Positions 8,728-16,515 of a DNA stretch of 64,000 nucleotides are shown here, one piece after another. The notes beneath the pieces were generated by a model. It did not search any database. It had not been told where the DNA came from and was given only the letters and a program-made list of their open reading frames with translations. The translations under genes were made by a program, and so were the position numbers. Origin of the DNA: Janibacter endophyticus (GTDB lineage Bacteria > Actinomycetota > Actinomycetes > Actinomycetales > Dermatophilaceae); contig NZ_JAFEJG010000004.1 of assembly GCF_016888335.1 (NCBI RefSeq), positions 2,294,001-2,358,000 on the forward strand, read 5' to 3'. The first letter of the stretch is position 1, and the number at the start of each line of letters is the position of its first letter.

Positions 8728-10778
8728 AGCGGCCCATCATCGTCAACATCAGCCTGGCGGGACCCGAGGGGGACTACGACAGCCGTGCGACCTTCCTCGA
8801 GCAGACCTTCCGCCTCGTCCGCGAGGGCCTGTCCGGCGACGTCGACCTCGCCGTCGCTCGCATCGTGCACTGGCGAGGACGGGCCGCGGCCTTCGCCCTC
8901 TCCGGAGTCAGGGAGGCACGCGCCCTCGGTCTGCTCACCGATGACACCGACGTCATGTCGCGGCTGCGCGCGGCGTGCGGCGGGGTCCCCGTCACCGACG
9001 GCGACATGCTCACCGACGTCCTCCAGGAGTGGGCGATCCGCGGCCTGCAGACGGAGCTGCCGGGCTACTTCACCAACGCCCGGACCCTCGTCCTCGGCTC
9101 CGGCAACCACACCCGCACCGTGAGGGTCCTTGAGGAGTTCACGGACAACGTCGAGCACGCCGACCCGTTGGCGATGCTCGACAACGTCGCCCTGCGGGCG
9201 GCCGCGACGACCCTCGGCCTGGCCGCCGATGTCGCCTCGCTCGGGATGCGGGTCATCCCCGGCCGCCTGCGCCAGACCCTCCTGGCCCCGGCGGAGTGGG
9301 TCGGCCACGAGATCGCCCGCCGGGCCACCCGGGACTGCGACGTCATCGTCGCCTCCTACGACGAGCTCACCGGCTTCGGGCTGGAGGACCTCGCGGGCAC
9401 GACCGTGATCTCCTCGGCGATCTCCCCGGACCGGCTCGCCGAGCTCGGCGGCCGTGGTGTCGACCGGGTCCTCGACACCACGCCCCAGCCCTTCCGGCAC
9501 ATCACTGTCGTCGCCGCCGTGCTGGAGGCGATGATGCTCGTCCTCGACGACGACGGGCACCTCACGACCGACGAGCTCCTCCAGGCGATCCAGACCGCCG
9601 GCATCGAGCCGCGCTCGCTCATGCCGAACGGTCCGCGACGCAAGACGCGCTTCGCCTTCGTCATTCACCCCCTGTCGACCCAGTACTTCCGCAACGTCCA
9701 GCCGTTGCGCGCGATGACCCAGGTACCGGGCATGACCCCGGTCATCGAGAAGGCCGCCGCGTACCTTCCCCCCTTCGTCTACAGCCACGTCACCGGGATC
9801 ACCTCACCGACCGGTGCCGAGACCGAGGGGTGGCTCATCACCGTCGGGGGGACTCCCAAGGAGCTCCTGGCGCACAGCCCCGAGTTCACCTACACGCGGC
9901 TGCTCGACGCGGCCGAGATCGCCCGCAAGCTCGGGGCCCAGATCATGGGCCTCGGCGCCTTCACCAAGGTGGTCGGCGACGCCGGGGTCACGGTCGCCCG
10001 GCGCGCCTCGCTGCCCGTGACGACCGGCAACTCCTACAGCGCCTCGGGCGCCCTCTGGGCAGCCCACGAGGCGCTGCGCCGACTCGGGATCGCCGATGTC
10101 GACGAGCGTGGGCGCCTGCGCGGCAAGACGATGGTCGTCGGGGCGACCGGGTCGATCGGCTCGGTCTGCGCCCGCCTGCTCGCCCTGGCCAGCGACGAGC
10201 TGTGGCTCGTGTCCCCCGAGTCCGCCAAGCTGCTCGCGCTCAAGCGCGAGATCGAGGCGGAGCACCCGCGGGCGAAGATCTTCGTCGCGGCCCGGCCGGA
10301 CGAGGCCCTGCCCGACATGGACATGATCGTCACCGCGACCTCGGCCGCGGGCCAGAAGGTCCTCGACGTCATGGCGCTCAAGCCCGGCTGCGTCATCACC
10401 GACGTCGCCCGCCCGCTCGACCTCTCCGCCGACGACGTCGCCAAGCGGCCCGACGTGCTCGTCGTCGAGTCCGGCGAGGTCCTGCTGCCCGGCGAGGACG
10501 TGCGGATGGGTGACATCGGGCTCCCCCCGGGCGTCGCCTTCGCGTGCCTCGCCGAGACGATCGTCCTCGCGCTCGAGGGCCGCTTCGAGACCTTCACCGT
10601 CGGCCGCAGCATCGAGTGGGAGAAGGTCAAGGAGATCTACCAGCTCGGTCTCAAGCACGGCATGCAGCTGGCCACGATCTCCGGCGTCAACGGCGTCTAC
10701 ACCGACGACGACATCGACCGGGTGCGCTCCCTCGCGCTCGCGGCCCGTGCTGCCCAGGAGCAGGAGAGTCAGTCATGA
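8724..10778 (+). CDS. Cyanobacterial-AAR-like long-chain acyl-ACP/acyl-CoA reductase with ~305-residue N-terminal extension
   Basis: A 684-residue two-part protein. From about residue 310 it aligns by eye with cyanobacterial aldehyde-forming acyl-ACP reductase (AAR): an opening FxxIxHxxS-like segment (FAFVIHPLS), TTGNSYSA (AAR: TTGNTHTA), the NADPH-binding VVGATGSIGS at about 471-480, and FACLAETIVLALEG (AAR: FACFAEAILLEFEG). The last keeps, at Cys608, the cysteine reported as the acyl-thioester nucleophile of AAR (near Cys294 there). AAR reduces acyl-ACP or acyl-CoA to fatty aldehyde. Residues 1-305 are not recognised; they look globular, with Rossmann-like alternation, and have no membrane helix. 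The gene is coupled by ATGA to the WS/DGAT gene before it and to the SDR after it. A shikimate-dehydrogenase-like annotation would be the likely automatic alternative. Confidence 0.8.
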   Translation: MKRPIIVNISLAGPEGDYDSRATFLEQTFRLVREGLSGDVDLAVARIVHWRGRAAAFALSGVREARALGLLTDDTDVMSRLRAACGGVPVTDGDMLTDVLQEWAIRGLQTELPGYFTNARTLVLGSGNHTRTVRVLEEFTDNVEHADPLAMLDNVALRAAATTLGLAADVASLGMRVIPGRLRQTLLAPAEWVGHEIARRATRDCDVIVASYDELTGFGLEDLAGTTVISSAISPDRLAELGGRGVDRVLDTTPQPFRHITVVAAVLEAMMLVLDDDGHLTTDELLQAIQTAGIEPRSLMPNGPRRKTRFAFVIHPLSTQYFRNVQPLRAMTQVPGMTPVIEKAAAYLPPFVYSHVTGITSPTGAETEGWLITVGGTPKELLAHSPEFTYTRLLDAAEIARKLGAQIMGLGAFTKVVGDAGVTVARRASLPVTTGNSYSASGALWAAHEALRRLGIADVDERGRLRGKTMVVGATGSIGSVCARLLALASDELWLVSPESAKLLALKREIEAEHPRAKIFVAARPDEALPDMDMIVTATSAAGQKVLDVMALKPGCVITDVARPLDLSADDVAKRPDVLVVESGEVLLPGEDVRMGDIGLPPGVAFACLAETIVLALEGRFETFTVGRSIEWEKVKEIYQLGLKHGMQLATISGVNGVYTDDDIDRVRSLALAARAAQEQESQS

Positions 10779-11611
10779 AGGACGTGTCCGGAGCCGTCGT
10801 GCTCATCACCGGCGCCGCCATGGGGATGGGCCGGCTCTTCGCCGAGCGGGCCGTCGCCGAGCGGGCCGCCGCCGTCGTCCTCCTCGACATCGACGAGGAG
10901 GCCCTGACCGCCACAGCGGAGGAGCTCTCAGCCCTCTCGGTCGGGCGGACGACCGTGATCCCCGAGGTCGTCGACGTGCGCCGCCTGCCCGCGCTGCGCG
11001 CCGCGGCCCGGCGGATCCGCAAGGAGGTCGGCGCGGTCGACATCGTCATCAACAACGCGGGCATCGTCCGGGGCAACCAGTACTTCTGGGAGAGCGACCC
11101 GAAGGACACCCAGCTCACGCTCGAGGTCAACACCCTGGCCCCCATGCACGTGGCGCGCGAGTTCCTCCCCGAGATGATCGAGGGCACCCGGCAGTGCCGC
11201 CTGGTGAACATCGCCTCGGCCGCCGGGCTCACCTCGAACCCGAGGATGGCCGCGTACGCCGGCTCGAAGTGGGCCATGGTCGGTTGGTCCGACTCGGTCC
11301 GGCTCGAGCTCGAGCAGGCCGGCCACGACCACGTCAAGGTCACGACGGTGTGCCCGTACTACGTCAAGACGGGGATGTTCGACGGAGCGCGCTCCGCTCC
11401 CCTGCTGCCGCTGCTCGAGCCCGACGACGTCGTCGAGCAGACGTGGTCGGCGATGCTGCGCGGGCAGGCGATGCTCGTCATGCCCAAGACCGTGCTCGTC
11501 AGCGAGATCGCCAAGGGCGTCCTGCCCATCGGGGTCCGCGACTTCGTCGCCGACAAGGTCCTGGGGATCTACCACACGATGGACGACTTCACCGGGCGCA
11601 AGGACGCCTGA
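10775..11611 (+). CDS. Short-chain dehydrogenase/reductase, candidate fatty aldehyde reductase
   Basis: SDR of 278 residues with TGAAMGMG for cofactor binding near residue 13, NNAG, the catalytic serine in NIASAAG, and YAGSK as the Tyr-Lys pair. The C-terminal region, including YHTMDDFTGR, resembles lipid-active SDRs of the 17-beta-HSD11/RDH10 kind. Its start overlaps the reductase stop (ATGA), so the three genes form one translationally coupled unit. The simplest reading is reduction of the aldehyde made by the AAR-like enzyme to a fatty alcohol, which the WS/DGAT would then esterify; this is inference from order and family. A strong hairpin follows the stop codon. Confidence 0.85.
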   Translation: MKDVSGAVVLITGAAMGMGRLFAERAVAERAAAVVLLDIDEEALTATAEELSALSVGRTTVIPEVVDVRRLPALRAAARRIRKEVGAVDIVINNAGIVRGNQYFWESDPKDTQLTLEVNTLAPMHVAREFLPEMIEGTRQCRLVNIASAAGLTSNPRMAAYAGSKWAMVGWSDSVRLELEQAGHDHVKVTTVCPYYVKTGMFDGARSAPLLPLLEPDDVVEQTWSAMLRGQAMLVMPKTVLVSEIAKGVLPIGVRDFVADKVLGIYHTMDDFTGRKDA

Positions 11612-11617
11612 GCAGCG

Positions 11618-11647
11618 CGAAGGGGGACCCGCCCGGGTCCCCCTTCG
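11618..11647. terminator. Bidirectional terminator built on the inverted octamer
   Basis: Perfect 13-bp stem CGAAGGGGGACCC (11618-11630) with GGGTCCCCCTTCG (11635-11647), loop of 4 nt, between the convergent SDR and lepA genes. Both ends are copies of the window-wide octamer. Confidence 0.85.
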
Positions 11648-11650
11648 TCA

Positions 11651-13504
11651 TCACTTCTTGTCCTTGCCCCCGCTGTCGTCGGAGGACAGCGCGGCGATGA
11701 AGGCCTCCGGCGGCACCTCGACGCTGCCGATGTTCTTCATCCGCTTCTTGCCGGCCTTCTGCTTCTCGAGCAGCTTGCGCTTGCGGGAGATGTCACCGCC
11801 GTAGCACTTGGCCAGGACGTCCTTGCGGATCGCCCGGATGTTCTCGCGGGCGATGACCCGGGCGCCGATCGCGGCCTGGATCGGCACCTCGAACTGCTGC
11901 CGCGGGATGAGGTCCTTGAGCTTGCCGGCCATCATCGTGCCGTAGGAGTACGCCTTGTCCTTGTGGACGATCGCGCTGAAGGCATCGACGCCCTCGCCCT
12001 GGAGCAGGATGTCGACCTTGACGAGGTCGGCGGCCTGGTCTCCGGCCTCCTGGTAGTCGAGGGAGGCGTAGCCGCGGGTCTTGGACTTCAGCTGGTCGAA
12101 GAAGTCGAAGACGATCTCGGCGAGCGGGAGCGTGTAGCGCATCTCGACGCGGTCCTCGGAGAGGTAGTCCATCCCGCCGAGCTGGCCGCGCTTGCCCTGG
12201 CAGAGCTCCATGATCGCGCCGATGAACTCGCTCGGCGCGAGGATCGTCGCCTTGACGACCGGCTCGCGGACCTCGGCGACCTTGCCGTGCGGGAACTCGC
12301 TCGGATTGGTCACCTCGACCTCGGTGCCGTCGTCCATCGTCACCTGGTAGACGACGTTGGGCTGGGTCGAGATGAGGTCGAGGTCGAACTCGCGCTCGAG
12401 CCGCTCGCGGACGATCTCGAGGTGCAGGAGGCCGAGGAATCCGACGCGGAAGCCGAAGCCGAGCGCCGCCGAGGTCTCCGGCTCGTAGACGAGCGCCGCG
12501 TCGTTGAGCTTGAGCTTGTCGAGCGCGTCGCGCAGGGCGGGGTAGTCCGAGCCGTCGATCGGGTAGAGCCCGGAGAAGACCATCGGCTTGGGGTCCTTGT
12601 AGCCGCCGATCGCCTCGCTCGCCGGCTTGGCCATGTTGGTGACCGTGTCGCCGACCTTGGACTGGCGCACGTCCTTGACGCCGGTGATGAGGTAGCCGAC
12701 CTCGCCGACACCCAGGCCGTTGCTCGGCATCGGCTCGGGGCTGATGACGCCGATCTCGAGCAGCTCGTGGGTCGCCTTCGTCGACATCATCGCGATCCGC
12801 TCGCGCGGGTTGAGGTTGCCGTCGACGACCCGGACGTAGGTGACGACTCCGCGGTAGGTGTCGTAGACCGAGTCGAAGATCATCGCGCGGGCCGGGGCGT
12901 CGGCGTCGCCGACCGGCGCGGGCAGCTGCCGGACGATCTCGTCGAGCAGCTCCTCGACCCCTTCGCCCGTCTTGCCGGAGACCTTGAGGACGTCCTCCGG
13001 GTCGCAGCCGATGAGGCCGGCGAGCTCGGCGGCGTACTTCTCCGGCTGGGCGGCCGGGAGGTCGATCTTGTTGAGGACCGGGATGATCGTCAGGTCGTTC
13101 TCCATGGCCAGGTAGAGGTTGGCCAGGGTCTGCGCCTCGATCCCCTGCGCGGCGTCGACGAGCAGGATCGCGCCCTCGCAGGCGGCGAGCGAGCGGGAGA
13201 CCTCGTAGGTGAAGTCCACGTGCCCGGGGGTGTCGATCATGTTGAGGCAGTAGGTCTGCGAGTCCTGGGCCCAGGGCATCCGCACGGCCTGCGACTTGAT
13301 GGTGATGCCGCGCTCGCGCTCGATGTCCATGCGATCGAGGTACTGCGCGCGCATCTGGCGGGCCTCGACGACCCCGGTGATCTGGAGCATCCGGTCGGCG
13401 AGCGTCGACTTGCCGTGGTCGATGTGCGCGATGATGCAGAAGTTGCGGATCTGCTCCGGCGGGGTCGCGTGCGGCTGCAGCGCCTTCGTGGCCATGGGTG
13501 ACAC
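11651..13504 (-). CDS. lepA: Elongation factor 4 (LepA)
   Basis: Ribosome-associated translational GTPase that back-translocates or remodels stalled ribosomes and aids 30S biogenesis. The 617-residue product has the G1 motif HIDHGKST near residue 30, DTPGH, NKID, and the LepA-specific C-terminal domain ending with [11 protein letters not shown] and an acidic-basic tail. The start is ambiguous: GTG at 13502-13504 or ATG at 13493-13495, three codons downstream; neither has a clear ribosome-binding site and the longer form is listed. It is divergent from the CPBP protease gene and shares a terminator with the upstream SDR. Confidence 0.96.
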   Translation of the reverse strand: MSPMATKALQPHATPPEQIRNFCIIAHIDHGKSTLADRMLQITGVVEARQMRAQYLDRMDIERERGITIKSQAVRMPWAQDSQTYCLNMIDTPGHVDFTYEVSRSLAACEGAILLVDAAQGIEAQTLANLYLAMENDLTIIPVLNKIDLPAAQPEKYAAELAGLIGCDPEDVLKVSGKTGEGVEELLDEIVRQLPAPVGDADAPARAMIFDSVYDTYRGVVTYVRVVDGNLNPRERIAMMSTKATHELLEIGVISPEPMPSNGLGVGEVGYLITGVKDVRQSKVGDTVTNMAKPASEAIGGYKDPKPMVFSGLYPIDGSDYPALRDALDKLKLNDAALVYEPETSAALGFGFRVGFLGLLHLEIVRERLEREFDLDLISTQPNVVYQVTMDDGTEVEVTNPSEFPHGKVAEVREPVVKATILAPSEFIGAIMELCQGKRGQLGGMDYLSEDRVEMRYTLPLAEIVFDFFDQLKSKTRGYASLDYQEAGDQAADLVKVDILLQGEGVDAFSAIVHKDKAYSYGTMMAGKLKDLIPRQQFEVPIQAAIGARVIARENIRAIRKDVLAKCYGGDISRKRKLLEKQKAGKKRMKNIGSVEVPPEAFIAALSSDDSGGKDKK

Positions 13505-13551
13505 AGGTAGGACTCAACCTCTGGGGGTGGGGGGCAGATCACCGGCCATCC

Positions 13552-13557
13552 TAGGCT
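13552..13557 (+). promoter_or_regulatory. -10 element TAGGCT
   Basis: TAGGCT ends 6 nt before the GTG start at 13564. Confidence 0.6.
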
Positions 13558-13563
13558 CTCTGC

Positions 13564-14328
13564 GTGAGCACCTCGCCCTTCGCCCGACGGACCCTGCTCA
13601 CCGAGACCGTGCTCGTCCTCGCCGTCTCGCTCGGCGCGTCGGCGATCTGGTCGCTGCTGCGGATCGTCGCAATGCTCTCGAGCGGGGTCCCGCTCTCCGC
13701 GCAGACGGCCCGGATGAACGTCTCCGCCTTCCCGGACCAGCCCTGGCTGGATCTGCTCTGGCAGCTCACCGGTGTCGCCCTCGGCGTCGCCCCTGCCCTG
13801 CTCGCGCTGCACCTGCTGACGCGCGAGGACCCCGACGCCCGCTCCCGCATAGGCGCCGACCTGCGGCGTCCCGGCCAGGACCTGCTGCGCGGGCTGCTCC
13901 TCGCCGCCGCCGTCGGCCTGCCCGGCCTCGCCTGGTACCTCGGCGCGCGGGCCGCGGGGCTGAGCACGACGATCGTCGCCGCCGACCTCGTCCCGCACTG
14001 GTGGACGGTCCCGGTGCTCGTCCTCTCGGCGATCCAGAGCTCGGTGCTCGAGGAGGTCGTGATGGTCGGCTACCTCTTCACCCGGTGGGCGCAGGCGGGC
14101 TGGGGCCGCTGGCAGATCATCGTCACGAGCGCGGTGATCCGGGGCTGCTACCACCTTTACCAGGGCATCGGCGGCTTCGTGGGCAACCTCGTCATGGGTC
14201 TCTTCCTCGGCTGGGTCTACACGCGGACCCGCCGCGTGGCGCCCCTCGTCGTCGCCCACGCGGTCATCGACATCGTCGCCTTCGTCGGCTACGCCCTCGC
14301 CCGCGACCATGTGGGCTGGCTCACCTGA
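13564..14328 (+). CDS. CPBP-family (CAAX-like) intramembrane metalloprotease
   Basis: A 254-residue membrane protein with about seven to eight hydrophobic segments. The CPBP/Abi signature is present: paired glutamates in LEEVVMVGYLFTR, the first conserved histidine in YHLYQG, and a later HAVID. Family members are membrane-embedded proteases; some process peptides or act in bacteriocin immunity, but no substrate is known here. The glutamates and both histidines needed for metal binding are kept, so it is probably active. The start GTG is fixed by the -10 element. The gene stands alone between lepA and the PemK-like gene. Confidence 0.85.
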   Translation: MSTSPFARRTLLTETVLVLAVSLGASAIWSLLRIVAMLSSGVPLSAQTARMNVSAFPDQPWLDLLWQLTGVALGVAPALLALHLLTREDPDARSRIGADLRRPGQDLLRGLLLAAAVGLPGLAWYLGARAAGLSTTIVAADLVPHWWTVPVLVLSAIQSSVLEEVVMVGYLFTRWAQAGWGRWQIIVTSAVIRGCYHLYQGIGGFVGNLVMGLFLGWVYTRTRRVAPLVVAHAVIDIVAFVGYALARDHVGWLT

Positions 14329-14380
14329 GCCGGAGGTCGAAGGGGGGTCGGCTTGCGCCCCGCCGGGGGGCTCGGCTTTG

Positions 14381-14386
14381 TAGCCT
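14381..14386 (+). promoter_or_regulatory. -10 element TAGCCT
   Basis: TAGCCT ends 6 nt before the GTG start at 14393. Confidence 0.6.
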
Positions 14387-14392
14387 TCCGCC

Positions 14393-14941
14393 GTGCCCTC
14401 TCTGCGTGTCCTCGCCCGACGGTTCCTCGGGCTCGACGGACCGCAGGGCTGGACCACGATCCAGACCCAGGTCCAGGGAGACTTCTCGCGGCCGGCTGCG
14501 CCGGCCGAGGCCCGTGGCTACCCGGGCGACTACACCGGCCCGGTCTCGCCGTACGGCCCGCTGGCCGAGAGGGCCGGCCCGGGCGAGGTCGTCTGGGCGC
14601 ACGTCCCCTTCGAGGAGGACCACTCCCGGGGCAAGGACCGCCCGACCCTCGTGGTCGGCCAGGACGGTGGCTGGCTGCTCGGCGTGCCGATGACGAGCCA
14701 GGACCACGACCGCGACGAGGAGCAGGAGCGCCGCGCGGGCCGGCACTGGATCGACGTCGGCACGGGGGCCTGGGACAGCCGCGGCCGGCCCAGCGAGGCC
14801 CGGGTCAACCGGATCGTGCGGCTCGACCCCGCCACCGTGCGGCGCGAGGGCGGCACGGTCTCGCCCGAGGTGTACGCCGCCGTCGTCCACGCGATCGACG
14901 CGGTGAGCCGAGGGCTGGCCTACGACGACGACCCGGTCTGA
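14393..14941 (+). CDS. PemK/MazF-like protein without a visible antitoxin gene
   Basis: A 182-residue protein whose middle (about residues 63-150) looks like the PemK/MazF SH3-barrel: GEVVWAHVPFEED opens the fold, RPTLVVGQ forms the strand after the RNA-binding loop, and VNRIVRLDP resembles the strand before the last helix. Active MazF toxins are sequence-specific endoribonucleases. This protein is longer than typical MazF (about 110-120) because of a 60-residue N-terminal segment, and no small antitoxin ORF precedes it, so it may be a domesticated member. The start GTG follows the -10 element. A long hairpin follows. Confidence 0.7.
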   Translation: MPSLRVLARRFLGLDGPQGWTTIQTQVQGDFSRPAAPAEARGYPGDYTGPVSPYGPLAERAGPGEVVWAHVPFEEDHSRGKDRPTLVVGQDGGWLLGVPMTSQDHDRDEEQERRAGRHWIDVGTGAWDSRGRPSEARVNRIVRLDPATVRREGGTVSPEVYAAVVHAIDAVSRGLAYDDDPV

Positions 14942-14958
14942 GGCAGGTCCGCAGACGA

Positions 14959-14997
14959 CGAAGGGGCCCGCACCGGTGATCGGTGCGGGCCCCTTCG
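14959..14997. terminator. Bidirectional terminator built on the inverted octamer
   Basis: Perfect 17-bp stem, 14959-14975 with 14981-14997, loop GTGAT, located between the convergent PemK-like and rpsT genes. Each arm ends in the octamer (CGAAGGGG outward on the left, CCCCTTCG on the right). Confidence 0.9.
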
Positions 14998-15009
14998 GTC
15001 AGGCGCGGC

Positions 15010-15276
15010 TCACTTGGAGAGGGAGCCGACCTTCTTCGCCAGGGCGGACTTCTTGTTCGCGGCCTGGTTGGCGTGGAGGACGCCCTTGCTCACGGCCTTG
15101 TCGAGCTTCGTCGACGCGAGCTTGAGCGCGTCGGCCGCGGCGGTCGCGTCGCCGGACTCGACAGCCTCACGGACCCGGCGGATCGAGGTGCGCAGCTCGG
15201 ACTTGTGGGCGCGGTTGCGCTCGGTCCGGGCCTGGTTGGTCTTGATCCGCTTGATCTGGGACTTGATGTTTGCCAC
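15010..15276 (-). CDS. rpsT: 30S ribosomal protein S20 (bS20)
   Basis: Small basic protein of 88 residues that binds 16S rRNA early in 30S assembly. The N-terminal [13 protein letters not shown] and the long helical, Ala/Lys-rich body are diagnostic. The start is GTG at 15274-15276; the next residue is Ala, as in most S20 proteins. The only ribosome-binding-like sequence is a weak AGAGAGA about 7 nt upstream, and GTG plus a weak site is notable for a ribosomal protein, since S20 from other bacteria is known to limit its own translation through a poor start site. The transcript leader is about 130 nt. Confidence 0.97.
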   Translation of the reverse strand: MANIKSQIKRIKTNQARTERNRAHKSELRTSIRRVREAVESGDATAAADALKLASTKLDKAVSKGVLHANQAANKKSALAKKVGSLSK

Positions 15277-15413
15277 GTGAAATCTCTCTGTTGGTCGGTG
15301 GTTGCCGTTGAGGGCGGCAGGGCATCTCGGGACCGGCGTGGGGATACCGTGGGAGAGACGCCCTGGGTGCTGCGTGCAGTGCGCGCACGACCGCAGCGCG
15401 CACGCAAGGATCC

Positions 15414-15443
15414 ACGATATCAGCGGCCCTGCGGGCGGGGCAA
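15414..15443 (-). promoter_or_regulatory. rpsT promoter
   Basis: On the minus strand TTGCCC (15443-15438), 18 nt, TATCGT (15419-15414). It lies about 130 bp before the rpsT start in the only sizeable gap upstream of that gene. Confidence 0.6.
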
Positions 15444-15450
15444 AACCGTA

Positions 15451-15493
15451 GCGTCCGCCACCGTGGGGGATCTCCCCCCACATCGGCGGACGC
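15451..15493 (-). terminator. holA terminator, copy A of a repeated GCGTCCGCC stem-loop
   Basis: GCGTCCGCC (15451-15459) pairs with GGCGGACGC (15485-15493), with an inner TGGGGG/CCCCCCA stem. It lies 7 bp past the holA stop. The sequence, including its run up to the stop codon, is closely repeated at 37602-37648 after glpD. Confidence 0.8.
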
Positions 15494-15500
15494 AAGCGGG

Positions 15501-16481
15501 TCAGCCTGACTGGTGCTCCCGCACGATCGTCAGCACGGCGTGCTCCACGGCGTAGACCGGGTCGCGGCCACCACCCTTGACCTCCTCGTCGGCCGCGGCG
15601 ACCGCCTGGATGGCCCGGCCGAGGGCCGGCCCGGACCAGCCGCGCAGGGCGCGACGAGCCTTGTCGACCTGCCACGGAGCCATGCCGAGCTCTCGGGCGA
15701 CGTCGCCCGAGCGGCCCCGCCCCGCTCCCCCGACCTTGGCGAGCTGCCGGAGCTGCCCGGCGAGCACCGCGACGATGGGGACCGGGTCGACACCAACGGC
15801 GACGGCGTGCCGGAGCAGCCGCAGCGCCTCGCCGGCCTCGCCGCTCACCGCGGCGTCGGCGACGCGGAAGCCGGTCGCCTCGACCTTGCCCCCGTGGTAG
15901 CGGTCGACAACCTCGTGGTCGATGACTCCCGTCGTGTCGTCGACGAGCTGGGTGCAGGCTGACGCGAGCTCGCGCAGGTCCTTGCCGACCGCCTCGACGA
16001 GCGCGTGCACCGCGTCCGGGGTGATCTTGCGGCGGGCCCGGCGGAGCTCGTTGGTCACGAAGTCGGCCTTGTCACGGTCGGACCGGATCGCGGGGGCGTC
16101 GATGACCCGGGCCTTGGACCTCTTGAGGGTGTCGAGCACCTTCTTGCCACGGTTGCCGGAGCCGTGGAGCACGATGAGCGTGACGCTCTCGGCCGGGTCG
16201 TCGAGGTAGGCGAGGAGATCCTGCTGGAGGGCGTCGCCCGCCTCGTGGAGCCCACGGACGACGATCGCCTTGTCCTCGCCGAAGAGTGATGGGCTCGCCT
16301 GGACCCCGAGGTCGCCCGGCTCGTAGCCGAACGGCTCGATGCTCACGACCTCGAGCTCGGGGGCCGCGACCCGCAGATCGCTCACCACCTGGTCGACGGC
16401 CCGCTCGGCCAGCAGCTCCTCGGGGCCGCTGACGAGCACGAGTGGTGGCACGCCCGACCGGACGTCGACGGTCTCGCTCAC
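15501..16481 (-). CDS. holA: DNA polymerase III subunit delta
   Basis: Clamp-loader delta subunit (326 residues), which opens the beta sliding clamp during replication. The N-terminal [17 protein letters not shown] and the [16 protein letters not shown] segment near the C-terminus match actinobacterial HolA; the family lacks a functional Walker A and none is seen. The GTG at 16479-16481 gives the standard N-terminus. It lies 34 bp after the DinG-type helicase gene on the same strand, and the usual actinobacterial neighbour rpsT follows on the same strand after a terminator. Confidence 0.92.
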   Translation of the reverse strand: MSETVDVRSGVPPLVLVSGPEELLAERAVDQVVSDLRVAAPELEVVSIEPFGYEPGDLGVQASPSLFGEDKAIVVRGLHEAGDALQQDLLAYLDDPAESVTLIVLHGSGNRGKKVLDTLKRSKARVIDAPAIRSDRDKADFVTNELRRARRKITPDAVHALVEAVGKDLRELASACTQLVDDTTGVIDHEVVDRYHGGKVEATGFRVADAAVSGEAGEALRLLRHAVAVGVDPVPIVAVLAGQLRQLAKVGGAGRGRSGDVARELGMAPWQVDKARRALRGWSGPALGRAIQAVAAADEEVKGGGRDPVYAVEHAVLTIVREHQSG

Positions 16482-16515
16482 GGGCTCACCCTGCCACGCC
16501 GGGCCGACAGCCCCA

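Noticed and set aside
7380-10778. A 1132-codon plus-strand open frame spanning the wax-ester-synthase and reductase genes
   Set aside because: Its first 440 codons are an Arg/Pro-rich out-of-frame reading of the WS/DGAT gene. Only the part from 8724 is the real reductase.
8724-10778. Calling the AAR-like gene a shikimate/quinate dehydrogenase
   Set aside because: The NADP-binding GATGSIG region could suggest it, but TTGNSYSA and FACLAETIVLALEG match acyl-ACP reductase, and the neighbours are lipid genes.
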